NCBI GenBank assembly: GCA_021793175.1
Contig: JAJYTH010000008.1
Coordinates: 1-61,642, forward strand
Direction: 5' to 3'
Length of the DNA: 61,642 bases
Source: Actinomycetes bacterium
Lineage (GTDB): Bacteria; Actinomycetota; Actinomycetes; Mycobacteriales; Pseudonocardiaceae
This document shows, one piece after another, positions 29,355-37,673 of this stretch. The position numbers were made by a program, and so were the translations under genes. A model generated the notes under the pieces. The model ran no database searches, was not told the DNA's origin, and worked only from the letters and a program-made list of their open reading frames with translations. Numbering within the stretch: position 1 is the first letter of the stretch; each line of letters opens with the position of its first letter.

Positions 29355-29853
29355 TCAACACCCTTTCCATCAACATCAGATGCGCCTCGGCGCCTTCGTC
29401 ACCGGAGACGGTTCTGTGCACGGTGACCAACCCCTCGTCGGCCGCATCACTGATCAGCACCCGGGCCACACCCAACGGGACCCGGAGCTTCGACACGATC
29501 TCAGCCACCGACTGCGGGGTACGACATTCTTCCATGATCACTTGGAGCTCGATCTGCTCGGGCACCGCAAGGAGCGCGGCGGTCCGGGTAGAGACCAACG
29601 TCTCGAGCTCCAGGTGGTAGTTCGCCTTCGTCCGACCGCCCGTGAGGGCGTAAGGGCGAACGAACCCGGTTTCCTCCACCGGCTGCAACGGGAAAGCTTC
29701 GACTGCCACAGGCTGCTCCTTGATGCTCGTTCCGTTCTCGCCGTCTCCGTGTTCACACTGCGCCGACCCGGGGCCGTTCCAATCCCTGACCGGTTCGGCG
29801 GGCGCCTTTGATGCGCCCGGCCGGTCATGGGGAGTTCCGGGCCCCGTGCTCAT
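29335..29853 (-). CDS. cvnC: Conservon DUF742 protein (CvnC-like)
   Basis: This 172-residue protein has a variable N-terminal region of about 60 residues and then the DUF742 domain: GFVRPYALTGGRTKANYHLE, EQIELQVIMEEC and VAEIVSKLRVPLGVARVLISD, a winged-helix-like segment. In Streptomyces conservons it is the partner of the roadblock protein and GTPase. ATG 29853 lies 7 bases after the cvnB stop. Confidence 0.88.
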   Translation of the reverse strand: MSTGPGTPHDRPGASKAPAEPVRDWNGPGSAQCEHGDGENGTSIKEQPVAVEAFPLQPVEETGFVRPYALTGGRTKANYHLELETLVSTRTAALLAVPEQIELQVIMEECRTPQSVAEIVSKLRVPLGVARVLISDAADEGLVTVHRTVSGDEGAEAHLMLMERVLSGLRRL

Positions 29854-29860
29854 CGCGCGG

Positions 29861-30313
29861 TCATCCCACCGGTTCGCCGATCCGAGGTCCGCCCGAGCCC
29901 TGAAGAGCAGCCCTCAACTCCGGAGTGAGGATCTGTCCCACCCGCTCGACTAGGAGCGTCATCTCGTAGGCGACCTGGCCGATGTCGCAGTTCGGAGCGG
30001 CCAGCACCGCCAGACACGAACCATCACTGATCGACATCAGCACCATGATGCCGAGCTCCATCTCCACGACGGTCTCTGTCACCGCGCCCGCTTCGAAGCA
30101 GCGCGCCGCGCCCTGCGTGAGGCTGACCAGGCCCGATGCCACCGCCGCGAGTTGGTCGGCACGGTCCAACGGCAATCGGTTCGACGATGTGAGCAGAAGA
30201 CCGTCGGCCGAGACCACCACGGCGTGCGCGACACCGGGCACGCGCTCGGCGAAGTCGTTCACCAACCACCCGAACTGGTTCTGCTGGGGCGCAGCTCGAT
30301 CCGACACGGTCAT
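29861..30313 (-). CDS. cvnB: Conservon roadblock/LC7 protein (CvnB-like)
   Basis: This 150-residue roadblock/LC7 domain protein shows FGWLVNDFAERVPGVAHAVV, SADGLLLTSSNRLP and ELGIMVLMSISDGSCLAVLA, the conserved pattern of CvnB/MglB-like proteins. Such proteins regulate small GTPases. Its ATG overlaps the kinase stop codon by four bases (ATGA), so kinase and roadblock protein are translationally coupled. Confidence 0.9.
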   Translation of the reverse strand: MTVSDRAAPQQNQFGWLVNDFAERVPGVAHAVVVSADGLLLTSSNRLPLDRADQLAAVASGLVSLTQGAARCFEAGAVTETVVEMELGIMVLMSISDGSCLAVLAAPNCDIGQVAYEMTLLVERVGQILTPELRAALQGSGGPRIGEPVG

Positions 30314-33300
30314 TCACCCTCCAGTCCTTCGTCTGCGTTGTCGGCTTCACTGGCGGTGCGGTGCCGACCTCTGCGGACTCCCTGTTGAAAGCTCGCCAGC
30401 CTCCCTCGCACATCGGCGGGGTCTCTCGGTAGCCGGCGGCGCGGCTCGACCTGACTTTCGGGGGCCGCGCTGCCGGGCAACAGCCTCTCCCCCCGCTGTC
30501 GTCGAGGCAAGCCGGCCGCCGTATAACTCGACGGCACCGATCGGGAGACCTGTTCAACGGCACGCCACCGTTCGTCGACGGCGAAAGCCCAGCTCGGAGA
30601 AGCCTCGGAGGATTCCGCACTGCCCGATGTGGACACATCAGACGACGACCGGTCGCCCGAATCGTCGGGAAAGGAATCGGTGGCCGGTTGCGAAGCGTCG
30701 GTGAACAGCCCTCCGCCATCGGTGACGATGTCGGTCATCTCCTCGGCAGCCGGTTCGGAGGACGTGGTTCCCGAAGGGGCACGCCTCGCCCTCTGCGGCA
30801 GACCCGAGTCCGTCTTTCCATCCCCGGCCTCGGTGGGCCGATGGATATTCGACGTCGTCTCCGTTGCGTCCGCCTGCTCATCCGGTGTCTCGGCCCGACG
30901 GTGGCGGCGTCCACGCGTGACGCCCTGCTGGAAACTGCTGAGCCTGCCGAGCACTTCCGCCGGGTCACGCTGCCGCCGCGGCGGAGGACCGGAGGGCTCG
31001 ACCTGCTGCCCACTGTCCGGAGTCGGGGTCGCGCTGCCGGGCAACAGCCGCTCACCACGGCGCCGCCTGGGTAGTCCGGCCTCGGTGTACTCGGAGGGCT
31101 CCTGACGTTGCGACACCTCCTGCACAGTCTTCCACGTCTCGTCGGCGGCGAACTCCCAGTTCCCGTCCGGGGCCGGGCCACTCCCCGCCGCATCGGTGAC
31201 TTTGCGGAACCACGCGGAGACCATCTCGTCGAAGATCGGTGTCGTCTCGGCGTTCTCCACGGCCGCCTTGCGCGCCCGGCGCTGCGCCTCGGTGGGCGCA
31301 CCCGCGTTGCTCTCGGTAACGGCGGCGCTCCACCAGTCGCTCACCGCGGTGCCGGTGGCCTCGAACAGCTTGCTGCCCGAGAGCTGCTGGTCACCGTCCA
31401 CGTCGCCATCGCGTGTGCGGCTGTCGGTGCGCTCGGCGTGCTCACCGCCGCGCTCCGCCGCCTGCGCTTCCGACGGCCAGGCCGGTCCCACAGCACCGTT
31501 GTGTTCGGCACCCGCCTCCTGGCCGGAGGGATCGCGTTCCGACGCGGCACCCGTCGTGGTCGGATGAGCCCCACGCCGCGACGCCGACGACGGCCTGCCT
31601 TGCGAGGCGTCATCCCAGCCGATGGGGGTGAACAGCGCCGTACCCGTCATCTCGTTGTCGGTCTCCTCGGGCGCGGACCCGCCGTCCCCGCCCCGAGGCG
31701 TCAGCCGGGACGACCCGCCGGGCCTGCGCCGAGGGAGGGGCCCGCCCGCGGTCTGCAGCTGCCCGGCCTGTCCCTGGTCGCCCGAATCGGCACCGGCGCC
31801 GGAATCGGCCTGCTGTGGCTCGACCGACTCCCGAGCCGCAGGAGGTTCGGGGGCGGCATACGGAGCCTGCTGGTCCGTCACGAGCTCTCCGGGCACGGAG
31901 ACCGTAGCCCTGACCCCGACGATGTCCTTGCCGCCGTGCAGCTCCACTCCGAAACCGTGCCGACTCGCGAGCCTGCCCACCACAAACAGGCCCATGCGGC
32001 GCGATGTGGTGAGGTCGATCGAGCCAGCCTCGGACAACCGCTCGTTGGCCTCGGCGACCTCGTCCTCGCTCATGCCGATGCCCTTGTCGAGGATGTCGAC
32101 GGACAGCGATCCGTCGTCCAGCTGACGCGTGGCCACCGTCACCTGCGTCTCCGGCGCGGAGAACGAGGCCGCGTTGTCCAACAACTCGGCCACGAGCCGG
32201 ATGAGGTCGCCGGCCGCGTACCCGACCACACTCACCGGCGGCGGGGTACGTACCACCACGCGCTGGTACTGCTCGATCTCGGACACTGCGGCACGCAGAA
32301 CGTCGGTGGCGCTCACCGGCTGTCCCGAACGGCGCGCGGGTTCCGCTCCCGACAGCACCATCAGATTCTCGTTGTTGCGGCGCATCCGCGTGGCGAGGTG
32401 GTCGAGCTGGAACAGCGTCGCAAGCTGGTCGGCGTCCTCCTCATCACGCTCCAACCGCTCGATGAGTTGAAGCTGTCGCTGCACGAGACTCTGGCTGCGC
32501 CGGGACAGGTTGACGAACACACTCGCGTAGCCAGCGCGCATCCCCGCCTGTTCGGCGGCCAGTCGCAGAGCCTCGCTGTGCACGGCGTCGAAGGCCCTGG
32601 CCACTTCGCCGATCTCATCGCGGGTGTGCACCGGCACCTGGTTGATCTCGGTGTCGTCGGTGTCGCCCTCCTGAATGGCCTGCACCGCCTCCGGTAGCTC
32701 GTGCTGGGCGACCTCCAGCGCACTGTTGCGGAGGATCTTCAGTGACCGCAGCAGTTGCCGCGCGATGCAGAACACCACCAGCGCAGCCAGCACCAGCGCG
32801 ACGAACAACGACACGGCGAGAACACCGACACCGGTGTTCGCGTCGTCGGCCAACGCTCCCGTACCACCGGAGAGTTCGTCACCGAGCTGCTCTCCGACCT
32901 CGACCATCGCGGAGAACACGGTGCCGCCGGTCTCGGCCCAGTGCTCGGCCGTGGTCGATGAGAAAAGCTCGCTGCCCGCGTCCTGACTGGACAACAACGC
33001 TTCGACGATGCGCTGGTACTCATCGAAAGTCTGGCCACGCACGGTGTCGTCGAACAGAGCGCGTTGCTGTTCGGTGGCGACGACGGAGAATTCGGTCAGG
33101 CGGTCGGCCCGCCGAACCTCGGCGGTGCGCACGGCGTTGAACTCGCTGGGCGTCAGTCCGAACGAAACGCCGTGTGTGATCAATGCCTGGTGGAACGACA
33201 CCTCTTCGCGCGCCACCAGCAGGTTGTGGGAGGCGTTGGCCGTGACACCGAGGCCTTCGGCGCCGATGCCGGCCACCACGGCGGTGTCCAGCTCCAGAAG

Positions 33301-33831
33301 CGTGCCGATGACGTCCGTGTACGCCTCGGTCGCCTCGACAGTCCCGAGTTGACCGGCGGAGAGCTGTTCCCTGATCCCGTCGATCGTGCCGAGTTGTTCA
33401 CCCAGATCCGCCCGAAGTGACTCCAGCGGTTCTCCGGCCTGAGCGACGGCGTCGGTCAGCGGAGCCCGGGCACTGTCGACTTCGGCCCGGATCTCACGTA
33501 GTTCCGGCGAGTCGAGTCCACTCCCGGCAGTCATCGCCTCGGCGACGAGGGTGCGTTCCCGTTGGAGAGCTTCCAGGAGCGTGTGGCCCGCCGCGCTCAC
33601 TTGCGCGAGCTGATGCTGGCTCTCGTATCGGTTCGCACGGTCGAGCTGGTTTGCGAGGGTGACGCCGCCCAACACCAGCGCGATGACGATCGGAATGAGC
33701 GTGACCGCCCCGAGCTTGACCGGCAGGTTCCAGTCACGCCATCGCAGGGCCTCCCGCCAGAGGGAACGGGGGCGTTCCTCCTCACCGAGGAGCTCGCCCA
33801 CCGGCACTTGGCCATCTGACGCAACCTTCAC
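30310..33831 (-). CDS. cvnA: Conservon nitrate/nitrite-sensor-type histidine kinase (CvnA-like)
   Basis: This 1173-residue kinase has helices at about 41-61 and 335-357 flanking a roughly 270-residue extracytoplasmic NIT-type sensor, then a HAMP region and a DHp helix with probable phospho-acceptor His478 (FQLDHLATRMRRN). The ATPase domain shows ELLDNAASFS (Asn553) and LDKGIGMSEDE. Residues 650-1173 are a low-complexity cytoplasmic tail containing two copies of an approximately 80-residue module (about 892-975 and 1081-1156), each with GLPRRxRGERLLPGS and SSFQQGVxRGR-like ends. GTG 33831 follows AGGAGGAG. Confidence 0.9.
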   Translation of the reverse strand: MKVASDGQVPVGELLGEEERPRSLWREALRWRDWNLPVKLGAVTLIPIVIALVLGGVTLANQLDRANRYESQHQLAQVSAAGHTLLEALQRERTLVAEAMTAGSGLDSPELREIRAEVDSARAPLTDAVAQAGEPLESLRADLGEQLGTIDGIREQLSAGQLGTVEATEAYTDVIGTLLELDTAVVAGIGAEGLGVTANASHNLLVAREEVSFHQALITHGVSFGLTPSEFNAVRTAEVRRADRLTEFSVVATEQQRALFDDTVRGQTFDEYQRIVEALLSSQDAGSELFSSTTAEHWAETGGTVFSAMVEVGEQLGDELSGGTGALADDANTGVGVLAVSLFVALVLAALVVFCIARQLLRSLKILRNSALEVAQHELPEAVQAIQEGDTDDTEINQVPVHTRDEIGEVARAFDAVHSEALRLAAEQAGMRAGYASVFVNLSRRSQSLVQRQLQLIERLERDEEDADQLATLFQLDHLATRMRRNNENLMVLSGAEPARRSGQPVSATDVLRAAVSEIEQYQRVVVRTPPPVSVVGYAAGDLIRLVAELLDNAASFSAPETQVTVATRQLDDGSLSVDILDKGIGMSEDEVAEANERLSEAGSIDLTTSRRMGLFVVGRLASRHGFGVELHGGKDIVGVRATVSVPGELVTDQQAPYAAPEPPAARESVEPQQADSGAGADSGDQGQAGQLQTAGGPLPRRRPGGSSRLTPRGGDGGSAPEETDNEMTGTALFTPIGWDDASQGRPSSASRRGAHPTTTGAASERDPSGQEAGAEHNGAVGPAWPSEAQAAERGGEHAERTDSRTRDGDVDGDQQLSGSKLFEATGTAVSDWWSAAVTESNAGAPTEAQRRARKAAVENAETTPIFDEMVSAWFRKVTDAAGSGPAPDGNWEFAADETWKTVQEVSQRQEPSEYTEAGLPRRRRGERLLPGSATPTPDSGQQVEPSGPPPRRQRDPAEVLGRLSSFQQGVTRGRRHRRAETPDEQADATETTSNIHRPTEAGDGKTDSGLPQRARRAPSGTTSSEPAAEEMTDIVTDGGGLFTDASQPATDSFPDDSGDRSSSDVSTSGSAESSEASPSWAFAVDERWRAVEQVSRSVPSSYTAAGLPRRQRGERLLPGSAAPESQVEPRRRLPRDPADVRGRLASFQQGVRRGRHRTASEADNADEGLEGE

Positions 33832-34087
33832 GAAGGTGACTCCTCCTCCGGCTCGCCCACTGTGTGCTCACGATTCGCGCGGCTTGCCCACCCGAGAGCC
33901 CTCGGGTGTCGTCAGGTGAGCGCCGTCGCTCTCGCCGACCCACGCCTGTCTTGTCCACTCTCGCGCCGCCCCTTCCGACCACGGGCGTGCCGCATACGGT
34001 CGGCCACCGTCCGTGATGTCCGCCTGCCACGCTCAGAGGCAGGGATCGGTCGGGTGCAGAGGAGCCTACACCACGCACACCATTGAT

Positions 34088-34150
34088 GATCTTGGTTGCA
34101 AACAGGGCTCTGAGCTGCCTAAACGCGAACAAGCATGATCAACTTTGCAA
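34088..34150. repeat. Direct repeat GATC-N4-TTGCAA, 49 bases apart
   Basis: GATCTTGGTTGCAA at 34088-34101 and GATCAACTTTGCAA at 34137-34150 share GATC and TTGCAA with the same 4-base gap. They lie in the AT-rich middle of the cvnA/decarboxylase intergenic region, so they could be binding sites for a regulator of either side. Confidence 0.4.
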
Positions 34151-34346
34151 CTCTCGCGCCGATATCCGCTCCGGCAGTCGCGCTCCGATTACGAGTTTCA
34201 TCTGTTCGAGACGGTCAAGTCTCACCCACACAGCCGATGAGGGCCCGCGCACGTCACCCGTTCAGCCCACCAAACAAGGATTTTGGGTGTAATACGTGCC
34301 GCGAAGTGTGCACGATCTTGTGTTGATCATCGCGAGACGACCCCAT

Positions 34347-34383
34347 CCGGAACACTGTTACAAAACACCGGACACTGTGTCCG
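34347..34383 (+). promoter_or_regulatory. Tandem operator candidate of the polyamine operon
   Basis: A perfect 15-base palindrome, CGGACAC-T-GTGTCCG at 34369-34383, is preceded by a related half-conserved site CCGGAACACTGTTAC at 34347-34361. The shared core ACACTGT recurs 20 bases apart, about two helical turns. It lies 57-93 bases before the decarboxylase GTG. Confidence 0.5.
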
Positions 34384-34439
34384 AAACAGCGAGAGTTCCA
34401 CCGAAAGATCCGCGTGTCCCTACCTCTACCCTCGATGGG

Positions 34440-35609
34440 GTGAGCACAACGGTTGACCGGATCCGCGCCTTCTTGGACCACCATCGGCCCCCGACCCCGT
34501 GCCTGGTGGTCGACGTCGACACCGTGATCGACCGGTACTCGGAGTTCGCGGAGGCCTTCCCGGGAGCACGTGTGCAATACGCGGTGAAGGCGAACCCCCA
34601 CCCCGCCGTACTCCGCGCGCTGGTGGGTGCCGGAGCCGCTTTCGACGTGGCGAGCCCCGGCGAGATCGACCTCTGCCTCAAGGTCGGGGCGCGACCGGAG
34701 ACCCTGTCGTACGGCAACACCATCAAGAAACCGGCCGATGTCGCCCACGCCCACGCCGCGGGCATACGAGAGTACACATTCGACGCACGCTGCGACCTCG
34801 ACAACATCGCTCGGCATGCGCCGGGAGCACAGGTCTCGGCACGCCTGCTGTTGGAAGGCGGACCCGACTCCGTCACACCGTTCGGCGACAAGTTCGGCTG
34901 CAACGTCGACGACGCCGTGCGACTGCTGGTGCGGGCGGCGGAAACCGGACTGGACCCGGTGGGTGTCAGCTTCCACGTCGGCTCCCAGCAACTGGAGCCC
35001 GACGCCTGGGACGTCGCCGTGGCATCGGCCGCCAAGGTGTTCTCCGGTACCGCCGAACACGGCGTCACACTGCGGCGGCTGAACATCGGCGGTGGGTTCG
35101 GCATCAGCTACATCGATACCGCGCCACCCATGTCGGCATACGCCGACACCGTTCTCTCCGCCTTGCATGCCCACTTCCCCGAACCACCGGAACTCGTCTG
35201 CGAACCGGGACGCGCCCTCGTCGCCGAGGCGGGACTGATCCGCGGCGAAGTCGTCGTGGTGTCCCGCAAACACCCCACAGACGAACACCGGTGGGTGTAT
35301 CTCGACATCGGCCGATACAACGGGCTGGCGGAGACCGAGAACGAGGCGATCGCCTACCGGCTCGTCCCCGTCGGGGAACACTCGCCGGAAGACGGCCCTG
35401 TGATCATCGCCGGACCGACGTGCGATGGTGACGACGTGCTCTACCAGAGGACGCCGTACCGGCTGCCCCTGTCCTTGCGGCCCGGCGACCGGATCGACAT
35501 CCTCTCCTCCGGCGCGTACACGGCGAGCTACTCGTCTGTCGCGTTCAACGGGATAGAGCCCCTACGTACGTACTGCATTTCCGAAGGGAGGCTGATCAGT
35601 GCCGAGTGA
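34440..35609 (+). CDS. Type III PLP-dependent ornithine/lysine decarboxylase
   Basis: This alanine-racemase-fold decarboxylase probably converts ornithine or lysine to putrescine or cadaverine. The 389-residue protein shows YAVKANPHP (PLP lysine), FHVGSQQ, LNIGGGFG, ELVCEPGRALVAEAG and GPTCDGDDVL with the conserved Cys-Asp of the active site. GTG 34440 is chosen because the family homology starts just after it. It has no clear ribosome-binding site and a TACCCT 7 bases upstream, so it may be leaderless. It is first in an operon with speD and speE. Confidence 0.88.
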   Translation: MSTTVDRIRAFLDHHRPPTPCLVVDVDTVIDRYSEFAEAFPGARVQYAVKANPHPAVLRALVGAGAAFDVASPGEIDLCLKVGARPETLSYGNTIKKPADVAHAHAAGIREYTFDARCDLDNIARHAPGAQVSARLLLEGGPDSVTPFGDKFGCNVDDAVRLLVRAAETGLDPVGVSFHVGSQQLEPDAWDVAVASAAKVFSGTAEHGVTLRRLNIGGGFGISYIDTAPPMSAYADTVLSALHAHFPEPPELVCEPGRALVAEAGLIRGEVVVVSRKHPTDEHRWVYLDIGRYNGLAETENEAIAYRLVPVGEHSPEDGPVIIAGPTCDGDDVLYQRTPYRLPLSLRPGDRIDILSSGAYTASYSSVAFNGIEPLRTYCISEGRLISAE

Positions 35610-35988
35610 ATTCGTGCCGGTCGGTGTGTTCTCCGGCAAGCACGTCCTCGCCGAGTTGGACGGCATCGAGGCCCAACTGCTCGACGACGACGAGTTTCTG
35701 CGCAACACCTTGGCGAACACGCTGGCCGATGCGGGAGCAACGGTGTGCGACGTCATATCCCACCGCTTCGAACCCCAGGGCGTCACCGTGCTGGCGATGC
35801 TGGCCGAGTCGCACGCGTCCGTACACACCTATCCCGAGATCGGTGCCATGTTCGTTGACGTCTTCACGTGCGGCGAACGCGCCGATCCCGAACATGCCGT
35901 GCGCCTGCTCGCCAAAGCGCTCGGCACCGAGCCTGTGTCCATGTCCACCATCACACGCGGCCGTCAGCCTGCGAACTCGGGGAAGTGA
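35599..35988 (+). CDS. speD: S-adenosylmethionine decarboxylase proenzyme
   Basis: SpeD provides the aminopropyl donor for spermidine synthesis. The 129-residue proenzyme has the class 1b self-cleavage motif ESHASVHTYPE; cleavage before Ser71 would generate the pyruvoyl group, with His76 and Cys91 (FTCGE) as processing and catalytic residues. GTG 35599 follows GGGAGG at 7 bases and overlaps the decarboxylase gene by 11 bases. The next gene begins directly after its stop codon. Confidence 0.93.
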   Translation: MPSEFVPVGVFSGKHVLAELDGIEAQLLDDDEFLRNTLANTLADAGATVCDVISHRFEPQGVTVLAMLAESHASVHTYPEIGAMFVDVFTCGERADPEHAVRLLAKALGTEPVSMSTITRGRQPANSGK

Positions 35989-36852
35989 ATGACTACACAG
36001 ATTGTCGAACCGATGGGCGAGGGATTGACTCGGGTCTGGGACGTCTCCGAGGTGATCCTCGATACGCACACCAACTACCAGCACGTGGTGATCGGCCGCA
36101 CCAGTCAGGGGCTGTCGCTGTTCTGTGACGAGGAACGGCAGAGCACCGAGGCCAGCCAGCTCGTCTACCACGAGGCCTTGACGGTGCCGCCGATGCTGCT
36201 CGCCGACACGGTGAAATGTGTCCTGATCATCGGCTCCAGTGAGGGAGTGGCCAGCCAACTCGCCATCGCCTACGGCGCCGAACAGGTAGACCACGTCGAC
36301 ATCGACGCCGAGACGGTGCGCCTGTGTGCCCAGCATCTTCCGTACGGCTACACCCCCGAGGAACTGGCCGAGGCCGAACGCGGCACCGGACGTATTCGGG
36401 TGCACTACCGCGACGGGTGGGAGTTCCTGTCGACCACAACCACCCGCTACGACGTCGTAGTGATCGATCTGCCCGACGAGAACACCGACCCGGACGCCCA
36501 GCACAACCGGCTCTACAGCAAGGAATTCCTACGCCGCTGCGCGGAGGTGCTGACCCCGGGCGGTGTCGTGTGTTGCCAAGCGGGCTGCCCTACGTTGTGG
36601 CGCAACAACACCTTGCTCGCCGCCTGGCAGAGGTTCACCGAATCGTTCGGCACCGTCGTCTACTTCGGTTCCGACGAGCACGAATGGGCTTTCCTGTCGG
36701 GGCGGCCCGACCAGCACCCGAACGCCGTCGAGTCGATGATCGACAAGCTGTCCGGGTCGGCGTATCAGCCCGAGTCCATCGACGGTGACACGCTGCGTGG
36801 GTGCACCGTGCCGCCGCGGTCGGTGAGGCTCAGAGCTTCCGGCCCTCGGTGA
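35989..36852 (+). CDS. speE: Spermidine/spermine synthase family protein
   Basis: SpeE transfers the aminopropyl group from decarboxylated SAM to putrescine or a related diamine. The 287-residue protein shows YQHVVIGR, the CVLIIGSSEGVASQLA nucleotide motif (where many family members have GGGDG), VDHVDIDAETV and VVIDLPDENTDP with the catalytic Asp. The altered glycine loop (GSSEG) could reflect an unusual acceptor. ATG 35989 follows the speD stop directly. Its 3' end overlaps the convergent DUF3817 gene by 23 bases. Confidence 0.87.
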   Translation: MTTQIVEPMGEGLTRVWDVSEVILDTHTNYQHVVIGRTSQGLSLFCDEERQSTEASQLVYHEALTVPPMLLADTVKCVLIIGSSEGVASQLAIAYGAEQVDHVDIDAETVRLCAQHLPYGYTPEELAEAERGTGRIRVHYRDGWEFLSTTTTRYDVVVIDLPDENTDPDAQHNRLYSKEFLRRCAEVLTPGGVVCCQAGCPTLWRNNTLLAAWQRFTESFGTVVYFGSDEHEWAFLSGRPDQHPNAVESMIDKLSGSAYQPESIDGDTLRGCTVPPRSVRLRASGPR

Positions 36853-37174
36853 CCCGTCGAGTGACGGCGCGTTCGGCGACGAAGGAGAAGAAGGGCACGC
36901 ATCCGGCGAGCAACACGCCGATCGTGCCCTTCACGGACCAGCGCGCCTTCAAGGCCAGGTCCACGGCGATCACCAGGTACACCATGTAGATCACGCCGTG
37001 GATGGGCGAGTACACGGCCGAGGGGGTCGGGTTGTCGAAGCCGTAGCGGATCACCATCACCACGACCATCCCGAGCAGACCGAGCCCCGTGACGAAGGCG
37101 GCGACCCGAAACCGCTGCAACGGCTTCCGCAGGTTCGTGGTCGTCGCCGTCTCGTCGCGCGCGGTCGTCACCAT
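36830..37174 (-). CDS. DUF3817 membrane protein
   Basis: This 114-residue protein has three hydrophobic helices and the DUF3817 pattern: RFRVAAFVTGLGLLGMVV, SPIHGVIYMVYLVIAVDL and GVLLAGCVPFFSFVAERAV. Function is unknown. ATG 37174 follows AGGAGGGG at 7 bases. It is separated by one base from the upstream membrane protein gene, so the two form an operon, and it overlaps the convergent speE end by 23 bases. Confidence 0.85.
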   Translation of the reverse strand: MVTTARDETATTTNLRKPLQRFRVAAFVTGLGLLGMVVVMVIRYGFDNPTPSAVYSPIHGVIYMVYLVIAVDLALKARWSVKGTIGVLLAGCVPFFSFVAERAVTRRVTEGRKL

Positions 37175-37175
37175 G

Positions 37176-37607
37176 TCAATTCCCCTCCTGCTCACGGGCA
37201 TTCAGTTCCGCAAGATAGGCGTTGTATTCGGCCAATGCCGCATCTTCGCTGTCCATCGGGGCGTCCGCATTCCGGTCGACTGCCTGCACCCGCGTCGCGC
37301 CCGTGTCCCGTCGCGGGGCCGGCACCGCAGCCGGTCGCGGTCGACGTGATTCCGGTTCAGGAGTGGTCGACGTGGCCGACTGTTGCTCTTTCGCCTGCCT
37401 GCGCAGCGCGCGCAGCCGCCAGAACATGAAAGCAGGGAAGAGTCCGAACAGCGGCCACTGGAGAACGTAGCCGAGATTTTGGAAGCTGCCGCCCGCCGAG
37501 GTGTAGCGTCCCCACTGCCACCACGCCAGGCCGCAGCACAGAACGAGGCTCAGCACGCACACACAAGCGATCAGCAGCTTACGTGCGGCCGTGGGGTGAG
37601 TGGACAC
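37176..37607 (-). CDS. Conserved two-helix membrane protein, unknown function
   Basis: The 143-residue protein has two membrane helices (LLIACVCVLSLVLCCGLAWW and LGYVLQWPLFGLFPAFMFW) and a soluble tail. The tail is rich in Pro, Arg and Ala and ends in an acidic helix (AALAEYNAYLAELNARE). The first helix followed by WQWGRY recalls the start of SURF1-like proteins, but the rest does not match, so I assign no function. GTG 37607 begins the frame. It is followed after one base by DUF3817. Confidence 0.7.
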   Translation of the reverse strand: MSTHPTAARKLLIACVCVLSLVLCCGLAWWQWGRYTSAGGSFQNLGYVLQWPLFGLFPAFMFWRLRALRRQAKEQQSATSTTPEPESRRPRPAAVPAPRRDTGATRVQAVDRNADAPMDSEDAALAEYNAYLAELNAREQEGN

Positions 37608-37673
37608 GCTCTCGACGCTAGCATTCTCATCGAGTTAGGCGACCTACTGCCCGGTTTGTCTGTGGTGACCGCC

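Larger units (their letters stand above)
33832..34439. other. 608-base divergent intergenic region, cvnA and polyamine operon
   Basis: I see no gene here. It holds a perfect hairpin near the cvnA start (CACCCGAG 33889-33896 with CTCGGGTG 33901-33908, loop AGCC), a pair of direct repeats at 34088-34150 in an AT-rich patch, and the tandem operator candidate at 34347-34383. Short open frames that begin here run into the decarboxylase gene but lack its family N-terminus. Confidence 0.5.
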
